Part shown: positions 33,957 to 42,761 of the stretch, piece after piece
Layout: each line of letters opens with the position of its first letter
Numbering within the stretch: position 1 is the first letter of the stretch
Origin: Saprospiraceae bacterium
Lineage (GTDB): Bacteria > Bacteroidota > Bacteroidia > Chitinophagales > Saprospiraceae
Assembly (NCBI GenBank): GCA_021739645.1
Contig: JAIPBL010000002.1
Coordinates: forward strand, 1 to 64,000
DNA: 64,000 nucleotides
Direction: 5' to 3'
Position numbers and translations under genes: made by a program
Notes under the pieces: generated by a model
The model's database searches: none
The model's input: only the letters and a program-made list of their open reading frames with translations
Told to the model about the DNA's origin: nothing

Positions 33957-35753
33957 ATGGAAGAACCATTTAAACCTCTAAGTCTTTCGATTCGTGAACT
34001 TTTTGGGAATGCAGATGCGCTATATAAAATACCACAATACCAGCGTCCCTACAAATGGGAAGATGAGCAGGTAGATAAACTGTGGGAAGATATTACAGAC
34101 GCATTCAAAAATGGGGAGAGCAACTATTTCTTAGGCTCCATTATCACAGCCAAGCCAAGAGAAGATGAAAAATCGGCCTACGTGGATGTGGTGGATGGCC
34201 AGCAAAGGCTTACCACTTTGATGATACTCTTCTGTGTTATCCGGGATACTTATCCCGACCTAAATGCAGGTACTACTGAAGACCCCTTTGCTGTTGATGC
34301 CGATACGATATCATCTTCCATTGCCCTGTTCGGTAAGGCAAACAGATTGAAGTTGTTTACGCACCGTCAGCACCAATCAGATTTTGAAGCTTTGATTTTG
34401 AAAGGCAATACTGCCGAACACCGGAAACCTTATAAGTACCAAATCCGGACAGACGAAGAGCCGAAATACAAATTCCTGAATACAGCAAATATCTTCCGCA
34501 ACAACCTGCTGGAACTTGGAAAACCACAATCGGAAGAACTTATCAATTTCCTGTTCAATCAAGTTAAAATCATTCGGATTGACTGCAAAAACCGGGATTT
34601 CGCCATCAAGCTTTTTCAGGTGCTGAATGATCGAGGGATGGACTTGACGGCTGCCGACCTAATCAAGAGTTACCTGCTGGAAAAACTTTACACCAAATAC
34701 AAGGAAGACACGGACACCTCCAAGCTCAAGGAAGAACAGTTTATTGCCGATTGGAGGGAGATGGAGCAAATGGTCAAGACCTGCGAAGAGGACATCAGCA
34801 TGAACGATTTGTTCATCATTTACGAATATTACACCCTTGGTCAAAATCCCAAACGGTCATTGTATGATGAATTACAAGAAGCATTTAAAGGGAAAGACCC
34901 GAATGAGGTGATTAGCGACATCAAAAAATTTGTAACTACCTATTTTAAAGAAATCTATTCAGGGAAGGATGAAGTACTGTATTCATTCTGGTATCTCCGC
35001 TGGAATATGTATTGGAAAAGCATTTTGCTGGCCGCACTGCATACGGAATACGTAGAATACCATGAATTAAAATCTGCTTTACGGCGATTCTACTACCTGT
35101 ATTGGATAGCGGGCAAAACGTTGTCAAAAATCAAGCAGGCGTCTTTTAATATGATTAAATGGGTAAAGGAGGGCAGGCCCATCAGTGAGATAAAAGTCGA
35201 ACTCGAAAACAAGCTGCTGGAAGACAAGATTATTAGCCAGGCCTTAGAAAGCTTAAACAGTGAAAATATCAACAATGAGAACTGGATTAAGCCGCTGCTG
35301 ATAATGATGGAATATAACGCCACAGACCGTAGCAAACTTAGCTTTATCCCATTGCAAAGAGACCTTCACTTGGAACACATCCTGCCCGAAAAATATGAAA
35401 GGTTCACGGAATGGAGCCACATTAAAAAGGAAGTAGCTGCCAAATGGCTGAATAGTGCAGGGAATTTGACATTGTTGAGCGGAGCCAAGAACATTGAGGC
35501 CAGCAATAATCCCTTCCCCATAAAGATGGAGGTTTACAAAGGGAAAGGCAAATACGATGACAAGGATGATAAAATCACGGCATTTGCAATCTCACAACGA
35601 ATCGTACATGAATACGAAAAGAATCTGTACGACCGACAATGGACTGAAGACTCCATGATTGACCGATGGAAGTGGTTTTTTGCGGAGGTTGGACAATTGT
35701 TGGAGATTGATGTTAAGGAGGCGATAGAGAAGCATAAACCGTTGGTGATATAA
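33957..35753 (+). CDS. GmrSD-like DUF262/DUF1524 protein
   Basis: The 598-residue product has an N-terminal DUF262 domain (KIPQYQRPYKWEDEQVDKLW at ~25; DVVDGQQRLTTLMIL at ~80), a long helical middle, and a C-terminal DUF1524 domain with an HNH-like nuclease signature (LHLEHILPEKYERF, then SAGNLTLLSGAKN) near residues 465-520. This architecture is that of GmrSD-type IV restriction enzymes, which cut modified phage DNA. It lies just after the truncated hsdM and just before an hsdR fragment. Lower GC than hsdM suggests separate acquisition. Confidence 0.88.
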   Translation: MEEPFKPLSLSIRELFGNADALYKIPQYQRPYKWEDEQVDKLWEDITDAFKNGESNYFLGSIITAKPREDEKSAYVDVVDGQQRLTTLMILFCVIRDTYPDLNAGTTEDPFAVDADTISSSIALFGKANRLKLFTHRQHQSDFEALILKGNTAEHRKPYKYQIRTDEEPKYKFLNTANIFRNNLLELGKPQSEELINFLFNQVKIIRIDCKNRDFAIKLFQVLNDRGMDLTAADLIKSYLLEKLYTKYKEDTDTSKLKEEQFIADWREMEQMVKTCEEDISMNDLFIIYEYYTLGQNPKRSLYDELQEAFKGKDPNEVISDIKKFVTTYFKEIYSGKDEVLYSFWYLRWNMYWKSILLAALHTEYVEYHELKSALRRFYYLYWIAGKTLSKIKQASFNMIKWVKEGRPISEIKVELENKLLEDKIISQALESLNSENINNENWIKPLLIMMEYNATDRSKLSFIPLQRDLHLEHILPEKYERFTEWSHIKKEVAAKWLNSAGNLTLLSGAKNIEASNNPFPIKMEVYKGKGKYDDKDDKITAFAISQRIVHEYEKNLYDRQWTEDSMIDRWKWFFAEVGQLLEIDVKEAIEKHKPLVI

Positions 35754-35759
35754 GGTCAT

Positions 35760-35846
35760 CTTCCGTGCAGTTGCTGCGGCAGGAGCCGGTGCAGGCCAAA
35801 GACCGGGGGCATTTGAAGGAACTGCTGCAAGTGGCCAGCGGCATTG
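35760..35846 (+). pseudogene. hsdR fragment (after motor motif I)
   Basis: About 86 bases are nearly identical to hsdR DNA around 47118-47206 (CGTGCAGTT, GCGGCAGGAGCCGGTGCAGG, GACCGGGGGCAT). It starts 7 bases after the DUF262 stop codon and shows no start of its own. Confidence 0.85.
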
Positions 35847-35886
35847 GGAAGGTGAAAATATTTGTAAAATCATAAAGATTTAAATC

Positions 35887-36261
35887 ATGGCATTAACAGA
35901 TTTCTTTCGCATCAATTTTCCTTACGGAATTAAAAGAAACAAATCCGACCAATGGGTAGCATTTAACAGAGAATACATGCCGTTGGGTTGGAATTCACAA
36001 TTTGTGCGTAACAGCATAGTTGATGAACATGCTTTTGACGACCTACCAATCTTTACTGCCTACAAGGGTATGACGGACAAACAACTCATGAAAATTGTTG
36101 ACAGTCCTCAAGCTGTACAGTATGATGAATCTGGAAAGATTAAAACAATCTTCCTTTATAACGATGGTACAAACCCACAGACTTTTCCTGAATATTGGAA
36201 TGATTACCTAAAAAAAATAAAACTGCTCTCAACTTTTGAAAGAGTTGGGCAGCATTTTTAA
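35887..36261 (+). CDS. Hypothetical protein (124 residues)
   Basis: MALTDFFRINFPYGIKRNKS begins a small soluble protein with no recognised family. It contains FNREYMPLGWNSQ and YKGMTDKQLMKIVD. It lies between an hsdR fragment and the Pycsar-like genes, 140 bases upstream of the first cyclase and on the same strand. It may belong to that module or be an independent insertion. AT-rich composition fits the Pycsar genes. Confidence 0.65.
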   Translation: MALTDFFRINFPYGIKRNKSDQWVAFNREYMPLGWNSQFVRNSIVDEHAFDDLPIFTAYKGMTDKQLMKIVDSPQAVQYDESGKIKTIFLYNDGTNPQTFPEYWNDYLKKIKLLSTFERVGQHF

Positions 36262-36400
36262 ACCTAATGTACCCTTGCTTTTCATCAACGACTTGACTTT
36301 TCTGTGGATGCTTGCTATGGAATCAAGAAAGGGTTTCAGAGCAAAGCGGGGAGGGTTGGGTGGTTGTTTGGGAGGTGGGAACAAATAAAACAAAGCTAAT

Positions 36401-37447
36401 ATGACGACTAAAGAATTTTTAATAGATGTAAACTCAGATGTTAATGACATCCTTAACACAAATTTTGAATTTGGGATTACAGATACTCAATTAGTGCCAA
36501 GTTACGAAGACCCGTCATTGACGTTTGAGAATGGCAGGACAAAGAAAGGAAAGACAATAGAAACTTGTGTATTGTTTGTAGACATCCGAAATTCTGTAGC
36601 CTTAGTGAATTCTCACCAGAAAGAAACAATGGGAAAACTATATACAGCATTTATTAAGGCAATGCTATCAGCTGTAGATTTTCATAATGGTTTTGTGAGA
36701 AATATCATTGGAGATAGAGTGATGGGAGTTTTTCCTAAAGATAACTGCTTCACTAATGCGGTTGATTGCGCTATTTCTATCAATACAATTGCTACAAGAA
36801 TTATTAACAAACATTTCAAGCTGAACGAATTTAAATGTGGTATTGGTATTGACTATGGAAATATGCTCGTACTCAAAACTGGTATAATCAAACAGGGAAA
36901 AGATAGAACTGCATACAAAAATCTTGTTTGGATAGGAAGGCCTGCGAATGTTGCATCAAGGCTGACTGACTTGGCTAATAAGGAAACGAAAAAATTAGTC
37001 TATAAAGTTAGGCGTAATCCTGAAAACCCTAATGCATGGCGTCCAAAATATGCACAGAATTTGGGGAGATTTGGACACTTACGAATGCCACTAATTGGAG
37101 GGGAATTTGAGCGTGTGCCTGGGCAACCGTTAAACTTATCTTCTATTGAAGAAATTGAAATGTCACCTGAAGAATTTGCAAATTCAATCTGGCAATATTC
37201 AGTTACAGGTGAAATTAGTACTTTAGGAGGTAAAATGCTGAGTTTTGAAAAAAAAGAAATTACAACTACTAATTCTCCAATACTGATGACTGAAGCAGTC
37301 TATAATGGGTTTAAATCAAAAAATTTAAATAGAAAATGTATAACTCAAAATTATTGGACAGAAAAGAAAATACAAGTAAAAGACTATTCAGGTAAAGTCT
37401 TTGGAGGGGAAGTTTATTGGTTGGCAATGGATGAAATCACAATCTAA
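36401..37447 (+). CDS. Class III nucleotide cyclase, Pycsar-like (cyclase 1)
   Basis: The 348-residue product has a cyclase domain at ~52-200: metal-binding Asp61 in VLFVDIRNS and Asp105 in NIIGDRVMGVFP, and the transition-state pair Asn183/Arg187 in RPANVASRLTD. All needed residues are present, so it is probably active. A ~130-residue C-terminal extension is not shared with cyclase 2. It is 10 bases upstream of a cNMP-binding/TIR gene, the pairing of Pycsar anti-phage systems, where cyclases make cCMP or cUMP. The base made here cannot be told from the sequence by eye. Confidence 0.85.
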   Translation: MTTKEFLIDVNSDVNDILNTNFEFGITDTQLVPSYEDPSLTFENGRTKKGKTIETCVLFVDIRNSVALVNSHQKETMGKLYTAFIKAMLSAVDFHNGFVRNIIGDRVMGVFPKDNCFTNAVDCAISINTIATRIINKHFKLNEFKCGIGIDYGNMLVLKTGIIKQGKDRTAYKNLVWIGRPANVASRLTDLANKETKKLVYKVRRNPENPNAWRPKYAQNLGRFGHLRMPLIGGEFERVPGQPLNLSSIEEIEMSPEEFANSIWQYSVTGEISTLGGKMLSFEKKEITTTNSPILMTEAVYNGFKSKNLNRKCITQNYWTEKKIQVKDYSGKVFGGEVYWLAMDEITI

Positions 37448-37457
37448 ATTAAAAATT

Positions 37458-38363
37458 ATGATTAAACGTTTTCAAGGCGAAGAAGGAAAAAGGAAAATTA
37501 TTCAAGCTTTAACTGATTGTCAAATTTTTATTGGCGACACACTGGCTTCTGAAAAAATCGCAGAAGTAGGCAACTTGTTTCCATTTATCGAAGGTCAAAT
37601 TATCATCACTCAAGGTGAGAGTGACGATGACTTATACATTATCCTTAGTGGAGAGCTTGAAATACATGTAAACAAAAGGCTTGTAGCAGTTAGAGATGCT
37701 GCACAAGACGTTGGTGAAATGTGTGTAGTTGACCCCAAAGCACCTCGTAGCGCTACAGTAAAGGCGAGAACAAACGGTGTCGCATTGAAAGTGTCTGAGT
37801 CAGACTTTACCAAAATTGCAGACCAACATCCTATACTTTGGAGAAACATTGCATCACAATTAGCAAACAGACTGAGAGAAAGAGGGCGATTGCTAAAAGC
37901 TCCTAATGAGATAATTAAAATTTTTATTGGTTGTGCTGTAGAATCGCTTGCTTATGCACAACAATTGCAAGCGCTGCTTGACCATGACCCAGTTGAAGTG
38001 AGAATTTGGACAGATAATGTTTTCTCACCTTCCAGTTACACTTTGCAAGATTTGATGGAACAGGTAAACTGTGTTGACTTTGCGATATTTTTTGCAATGC
38101 CAGAAGACTTGATAGAAAGCAAGGATGAAGAAAGTTATGGACCAAGAGACAATGTAATTCTTGAGATAGGTCTTTTTATGGGTAAACTTGGCAAAGAGAG
38201 AGTTTATTTAATCAAAAAGAGAAAAGCAGAATTGAAAATCCCAACTGATTTACTCGGATTTCAAACAATAGACTTTGATGCGTCGAAAACCGATTTGTCG
38301 ATTGCATTGAACCCTGTTTGCTTAGAAATTCGTAAAATGTTAAAAAAACTTGGCCCGGTTTAA
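37458..38363 (+). CDS. cNMP-binding TIR effector, PycTIR-like
   Basis: The 301-residue product starts at the ATG at 37458, 10 bases after cyclase 1; an ATG inside the cyclase gene (37401) is less likely. Residues ~35-145 are a cyclic-nucleotide-binding domain (FIEGQIIITQGESDDDLYII, VGEMCVVDPKAPRSATV with phosphate-binding Glu87 and Arg97). Residues ~154-270 are a CAP12/Pycsar-type TIR domain (KIFIGCAVESLAYA, VRIWTD, RDNVILEIGLF with probable catalytic Glu236). In described Pycsar systems the TIR degrades NAD when the cyclic nucleotide binds, stopping growth of infected cells. Confidence 0.88.
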   Translation: MIKRFQGEEGKRKIIQALTDCQIFIGDTLASEKIAEVGNLFPFIEGQIIITQGESDDDLYIILSGELEIHVNKRLVAVRDAAQDVGEMCVVDPKAPRSATVKARTNGVALKVSESDFTKIADQHPILWRNIASQLANRLRERGRLLKAPNEIIKIFIGCAVESLAYAQQLQALLDHDPVEVRIWTDNVFSPSSYTLQDLMEQVNCVDFAIFFAMPEDLIESKDEESYGPRDNVILEIGLFMGKLGKERVYLIKKRKAELKIPTDLLGFQTIDFDASKTDLSIALNPVCLEIRKMLKKLGPV

Positions 38364-38378
38364 TAAAAATATATTCCC

Positions 38379-39113
38379 ATGATTGCTAAAATAACAGAAA
38401 ACATTGAAGCAATTCTTCAGGAAAATTTTGAAACTGAAGATTATGAATTTGTACCGACTCATAATAACAAATTTTTGGATAATGGTAATACTGGAAAATC
38501 ATTTAGTGCTGCAGTTCTATATATAGACATGCGTGGCTCTACGATAATTTTGAAGAAATTTAACAAACAGACAGTTGCAAAATTACATAAAGCTTATTTT
38601 GAGGCGATAATACCAATCGTTATGAGAATGGGTGGCAGAATAAGAAGTTACAACGGAGATAGCCTTCTTGCTTTTTTTAACGGCACACCTACGCATTCAA
38701 TAAGCGATGCGGTAAAAGCTGCAATGCAAATAAATTATATTTTCTATGATGAGATAGTAGGGGTAAATCAAAAGCTTAAGAAATACAAGGAAATAGATTT
38801 CGGAATTGGAATTGATTACGGGGAAATACTATGCACTAAAATCGGTTCAAAAAAATATGAATATAGCACCGACTTAATATGGGTTGGTCATCCTGTAAAT
38901 AAATCGGTCAGATTAGGAGACAAAGCAAGGTATCCTAAATCAGTTTACATTTCTAAATTTGCATTTGACAAATTATCGCATAGAGTAAAGTACGTTCCTA
39001 AAAGGGGATTTTTTGGAAAATATAAAGAAGACCTATGGTCAAGTGGTAGTTTTGAGTATGGAGGCGAAACAGAGGAGTGTTACTATTCGAGTTATAAGTA
39101 CCCATTTTCATAA
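38379..39113 (+). CDS. Second nucleotide cyclase next to the PycTIR-like effector (cyclase 2)
   Basis: The 244-residue cyclase has Asp50 in LYIDMRGST, Asp94 in YNGDSLLAFF, and Asn174/Arg178 in HPVNKSVRLGDKA, so the catalytic set is complete. The N-terminal lead-in (IEAILQENFETEDYEFVPTH) resembles that of cyclase 1 (VNDILNTNFEFG...LVPSYE), so the two are relatives, but it lacks the long C-terminal extension. It begins 15 bases after the effector gene and the three probably form one operon. Described Pycsar loci usually have one cyclase. Confidence 0.85.
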   Translation: MIAKITENIEAILQENFETEDYEFVPTHNNKFLDNGNTGKSFSAAVLYIDMRGSTIILKKFNKQTVAKLHKAYFEAIIPIVMRMGGRIRSYNGDSLLAFFNGTPTHSISDAVKAAMQINYIFYDEIVGVNQKLKKYKEIDFGIGIDYGEILCTKIGSKKYEYSTDLIWVGHPVNKSVRLGDKARYPKSVYISKFAFDKLSHRVKYVPKRGFFGKYKEDLWSSGSFEYGGETEECYYSSYKYPFS

Positions 39114-39187
39114 ATAATTTCACACCACATCAGGAAAGCTCAAAAATACGCCGCCAACCAGCACATCATCCTTCCCAGGTGCATCAC

Positions 39188-39333
39188 CAAGGACCGGGGG
39201 CATCTAAGGGAACAGCTGCAAGTGGCCAGCGGCGGCATCGTTTTCACCACCATCCAGAAGTTTTTGCCGGAAGGCAACGGGTCGGTCTATGAGACGCTGT
39301 CCGAACGGAAGAACATCCTGGTCTTCGCCGACA
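39188..39333 (+). pseudogene. hsdR fragment (motor region)
   Basis: GGACCGGGGGCATCTAAGGG to GGTCTTCGCCGAC match hsdR around 47155-47312, including the TTIQKF region, with several substitutions. It lies directly after the Pycsar-like genes; the DNA at 39114-39187 before it is not hsdR and has no gene. Confidence 0.85.
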
Positions 39334-39403
39334 AAACCTGCACCACGAAGTTTAACAGAGAGAATTAATTTCCCATCTTTGGCGCTCAACTATTTCAATC
39401 AAA

Positions 39404-40060
39404 ATGAACATCACTTTTCTTGGACAAGGATTTTTGCCGGATGGCAATTCTCCCGTTGGTGAGTATTTGATGAAATTTCTTTTGGAGGAAGATTTTCACT
39501 CTTTTACAGGATTTTCAGCTTTTGCAAGCGAAGCTGGGGTTGTAGGATTGTCAGACCATTTTAAAAAGGCAAAAGAGAAGTTTGAAAACCTGACCTTGAT
39601 AGTGGGCGTTGACCAGAAAGGAACCTCGAAAGAAGCGTTGGATGCGATTTTGGATTTGGATATTTCTGCTCATATATTTTACCAATTGTCCTTCCCTATT
39701 TTTCATCCAAAAATATACCTGTTTGAAGGAGAACAAAGGACAGAGCTTATCATCGGTTCGTCCAATTTGACAACGCAAGGGATGTTCATAAATGTGGAAG
39801 CATCCCTGCTCGTTTCCATAGATAACGGGGATGAAGCTGACCGGAAAGTTGTCGATGATTTGAAGGCATATTTCAATGGTCTGTTCGAGCTGTCTGACCC
39901 CAATTTACAGCCATTGACAGTCGAATTAATTGAGGAACTGGTTGCACAAAAAGTGGTACCTACCGAAAGCGAACGGAAGCAACAACACGACAAACAGGAG
40001 CAGCAGGAAAAAGAAAAGAACTACTCACTGATTGGCAAACTGTTCCCTAAGGAACGATGA
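39404..40060 (+). CDS. PLD-fold restriction nuclease, N-terminal part
   Basis: The 218-residue product holds a phospholipase D-type nuclease domain: FPIFHPKIYLFEG (His-x-Lys) followed by TELIIGSSNLTTQGM, as in NgoFVII/BfiI-type endonucleases. The C-terminal stretch KQQHDKQEQQEKEKNYSLIG is a charged linker. Translation stops at a TGA (40058-40060), but the same frame stays open beyond it to 40702. The DNA-recognition part is encoded there, so this is probably one gene cut by a nonsense codon. Confidence 0.82.
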   Translation: MNITFLGQGFLPDGNSPVGEYLMKFLLEEDFHSFTGFSAFASEAGVVGLSDHFKKAKEKFENLTLIVGVDQKGTSKEALDAILDLDISAHIFYQLSFPIFHPKIYLFEGEQRTELIIGSSNLTTQGMFINVEASLLVSIDNGDEADRKVVDDLKAYFNGLFELSDPNLQPLTVELIEELVAQKVVPTESERKQQHDKQEQQEKEKNYSLIGKLFPKER

Positions 40061-40702
40061 AAGAATAAGTTCCTAATTTCAATCAGGCTCGAGTTAGGCC
40101 GCAACTTGAAGTTGCGACCTAACTTACTCCGCAATCTGGGAAGTTATTTTTTAACCGGTACTAAAAGGGCAATTGCCAAAATAGCAAAGGAATTCAAAAG
40201 GGTGCGGAAAGCGGCCACTGCCAAAGCTCAACCTGCCAAAGCCGCTGGAGCTAAGGTGCCTTCGACTTTGGGCGAGCTTGTCTGGGCGAAATACAATTTG
40301 CCAAAGTCGGATGTGCAAATCCCGGCAAGGGAAGGCACTAATCCGACGGGAGGAATTCGCCTAACGCAGGCGGATTATCTCGTGGATGGCAAAGCGATTG
40401 ACCAAACGACTTATTTCAGAAATGTTTTTGGAGATTTCAAATGGAAAATAGCAAGCCAGGCACCTTATGTTGAAGTTGCTCTTGTCCCATTTGAAATTAC
40501 GATAAAAGGGAAGTTCATCGGGAAATTCAATTTGGAAATCAGGCACAAACCAAGTGGGGAGGCCGGGCAAGGCAATTATACCACTTCGATTTCTTGGGGT
40601 GAAGCAGGCGAAGAAATACGTGAAGCGTACCTTGTCGGGGCAAATCTTGAACTTTACAGACCATCAAAAAAGGGCGAACCATTCCAAATTGTTTTTACTT
40701 AA
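40061..40702 (+). pseudogene. C-terminal DNA-recognition part of the PLD restriction nuclease, after an in-frame stop
   Basis: The frame of the PLD gene continues without another stop. From ~40240 it encodes PSTLGELVWAKYNLPKSDVQ and TNPTGGIRLTQADYLVDG, resembling the C-terminal recognition domain of NgoFVII-like enzymes. A separate start is doubtful: the first TTG used by gene callers (40106) lies within a palindromic element at 40094-40124. The piece could still be made as a separate subunit. Confidence 0.65.
40094..40124. repeat. Palindromic element within the split PLD nuclease gene
   Basis: GTTAGG-C-CGCAACTT and AAGTTGCG-A-CCTAAC surround a single G, with one mismatch. It is read in frame as LGRNLKLRPN. 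Confidence 0.78.
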
Positions 40703-40811
40703 TACTTGAACATTTTTGTATTGTTGAAAACTATTTGTTTCAATCCGTTTCTATTTTTCGTTAGGCTAACGTACTTTTGGCTTTATTAAAGCGAATCAAT
40801 CACAAGGGAAA

Positions 40812-42422
40812 ATGAAATTGATAACCGAAGCTACATCGGAAAAACTGAGAGGAGGTTTCTACACACCGGAACCAATAGCTGCATTTCTGCTCAAATGGGG
40901 AATCAATGGCAGCAATAACAGCGATGTGCTTGAACCAAGTTGTGGCGATGGGGTCTTTTTGGAGCAACTGGGAAAATTAGGATTGCCTTTTCAGTCTGTC
41001 ACAGCTATCGAACTTGACCCCGAGGAAGCTGAAAAAGCGGATTCGATTCCCCTGAAGAACAAGTTGGTCATCAACGATGATTTTCACACCTATTGCAACA
41101 ATACGGTTCAACGATTTGATTTGGTGATTGGAAACCCACCCTATATCCGTTACCAATATTTTGCGCCTGAACAGCAAGTGGCTGCCGAGGATATTTTCAT
41201 CAGAGCAGGGTTGACTTATTCAAAGCTGACCAATGCCTGGGTTTCTTTCGTGGTAGGTTCATCTTTGTTGCTGAAAGAAGAAGGCGGTAAAATTGGTTTC
41301 GTGCTTCCCGCCGAAATTTTGCAGGTATCCTTTGCAAAACAACTTCGGAGTTTCCTCGCACACTATTTCAATAAAATCAACATCATCTCTTTCAAGAAAT
41401 TGGTATTCCCGAATATACAACAGGAGGTCGTCTTATTAATGTGCGAAAAGGACAATTCCAAGAACCACAATATTGAGCATATTGAACTGAACGATGCTGA
41501 TGAATTGGGAAAACTGGATGTTGCAAGGTTGAAAAGCCCTCAAAAAAGAATTGATTTTAAGTCCAATAAATGGACCTTCTATTTTTTGGAACAAGAAGAA
41601 ATTGACTTTTTGGAAAATGTTGCAAAGAATAAAAAGATACCAACCATCGGGAAATATGCCAACGTGGAAGTTGGCATAACTACAGGGGCAAATGATTTTT
41701 TTACCGTTCCCCTTTCAACTGTTTCCGAGTATGGTTTGGAAGATTACGCTAAACCGATGGTTGGTCGCAGCGTACAAGTAAACAGTGTTGTTTTTACGCC
41801 TGATGATTGGGATGCAAACCGGAATTCTAAAGCAAAAGCTCATTTGTTGGTTTTCCCGGACAGGAAACGACTTAACCCCTTGAATGGCGCTATAAAGTAC
41901 ATTTCCGAAGGAGAAAAAAAAGGGATACAAAATGGCTATAAATGTGGCATCCGAGAAGATTGGTTTGTTGTGCCTTCCTTGAGAATTTCGGATGCCTTAT
42001 TTATTCGCCGGAATAATATTTATCCCCGTCTCATCATCAATGAAGCAAAAGCCTATACAACCGATACTATGCACCGGGTCTTTTTACACCCGGGGATTGA
42101 CATAAAAGCCTTTACCGCCAGCTATTATAATTCCCTTTCGCTTGCATTTGCCGAGGTTTCAGGAAGGAGTCATGGTGGCGGAGTACTGGAATTGATGCCT
42201 AATGAAACGGAAAGAATCCTGTTGCCTTTTCATTTAGAAAATGCCCACTTGCTGCAATGGATTGACGAACAAATCCGAAAGAAAACTGACATCGAAAAGA
42301 TTTTGAGCGTAACCAATCAAGAAATACTTGGCAAACATTACGGCTTATCCAAAAAGGAAATTGACCTGGCACATAGTATTTGGAAAAAACTTTCTTCTCG
42401 CAGATTGAATCGTGGGAAATGA
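40812..42422 (+). CDS. N6-adenine DNA methyltransferase (Eco57I/TaqI-like)
   Basis: The 536-residue product has a SAM-binding motif I region (DVLEPSCGDGVFLEQL, ~38), an acidic motif (AIELDPEEAEKAD), and the catalytic motif IV DLVIGNPPYIRYQY (~105), typical of gamma-type N6-adenine methylases. The C-terminal half (~270-535) probably recognises DNA (VEVGITTGANDFFTV, PMVGRSVQVNSVVF, SGRSHGGGVLELMP). It sits 110 bases after the PLD nuclease gene and probably protects the sites that nuclease would cut: a compact restriction-modification module. Confidence 0.88.
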   Translation: MKLITEATSEKLRGGFYTPEPIAAFLLKWGINGSNNSDVLEPSCGDGVFLEQLGKLGLPFQSVTAIELDPEEAEKADSIPLKNKLVINDDFHTYCNNTVQRFDLVIGNPPYIRYQYFAPEQQVAAEDIFIRAGLTYSKLTNAWVSFVVGSSLLLKEEGGKIGFVLPAEILQVSFAKQLRSFLAHYFNKINIISFKKLVFPNIQQEVVLLMCEKDNSKNHNIEHIELNDADELGKLDVARLKSPQKRIDFKSNKWTFYFLEQEEIDFLENVAKNKKIPTIGKYANVEVGITTGANDFFTVPLSTVSEYGLEDYAKPMVGRSVQVNSVVFTPDDWDANRNSKAKAHLLVFPDRKRLNPLNGAIKYISEGEKKGIQNGYKCGIREDWFVVPSLRISDALFIRRNNIYPRLIINEAKAYTTDTMHRVFLHPGIDIKAFTASYYNSLSLAFAEVSGRSHGGGVLELMPNETERILLPFHLENAHLLQWIDEQIRKKTDIEKILSVTNQEILGKHYGLSKKEIDLAHSIWKKLSSRRLNRGK

Positions 42423-42506
42423 TAATCGGTCATTAAGGAGGCTATTAGGAAGTGCGGTATGATTACTTACCCGTGTTGTTGCATAGCATCAACGAATTTC
42501 ACAGCA

Positions 42507-42703
42507 AACAGCAAGAGCCTTAGCATGGTCTTCCTTTCCGGCAAGCTCATCCCCGCTGCCGAGATGCGGAACCCCACCATCGTTGTCATCACCGACCGCA
42601 ATGATTTGGACGACCAGTTGTTCGACACTTTTGCCGCCTCCGTGCAGCAATCCGCCATCGAGACACTGCAAGCGCAGGGCTGGGCGTATGTGAACGGCAA
42701 GGG
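42507..42703 (+). pseudogene. Chimeric hsdR remnant: motor piece joined to N-terminal piece
   Basis: Bases 42507-42647 match hsdR 46989-47128 (GKSLSMVF to FDTFAASVQ). Without a gap they join bases 42648-42703, which match hsdR N-terminal codons ~11-28 ([18 protein letters not shown]). Homology ends at AACGGCAAGG. The 42423-42761 gap holds nothing else recognisable. Confidence 0.85.
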
Positions 42704-42761
42704 TGAAGAAACCACCCATTTCCCTACATTTGTCAAACCAACCATCATCAGCAGCTAAACC

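Noticed and set aside
37401-37457. Upstream ATG for the TIR effector overlapping cyclase 1
   Set aside because: The added 19 residues (MEGKFIGWQW...) are out-of-frame cyclase sequence; ATG 37458 gives a normal 10-base gap.
40058-40060. TGA as a selenocysteine codon
   Set aside because: No family precedent in PLD nucleases, no SECIS-like hairpin directly after the codon, and it lies in a linker rather than at an active site.
40812-42422. Methyltransferase as PglX of a BREX system
   Set aside because: At 536 residues it is less than half the size of PglX, and no pglZ, brxC or other BREX genes are present.
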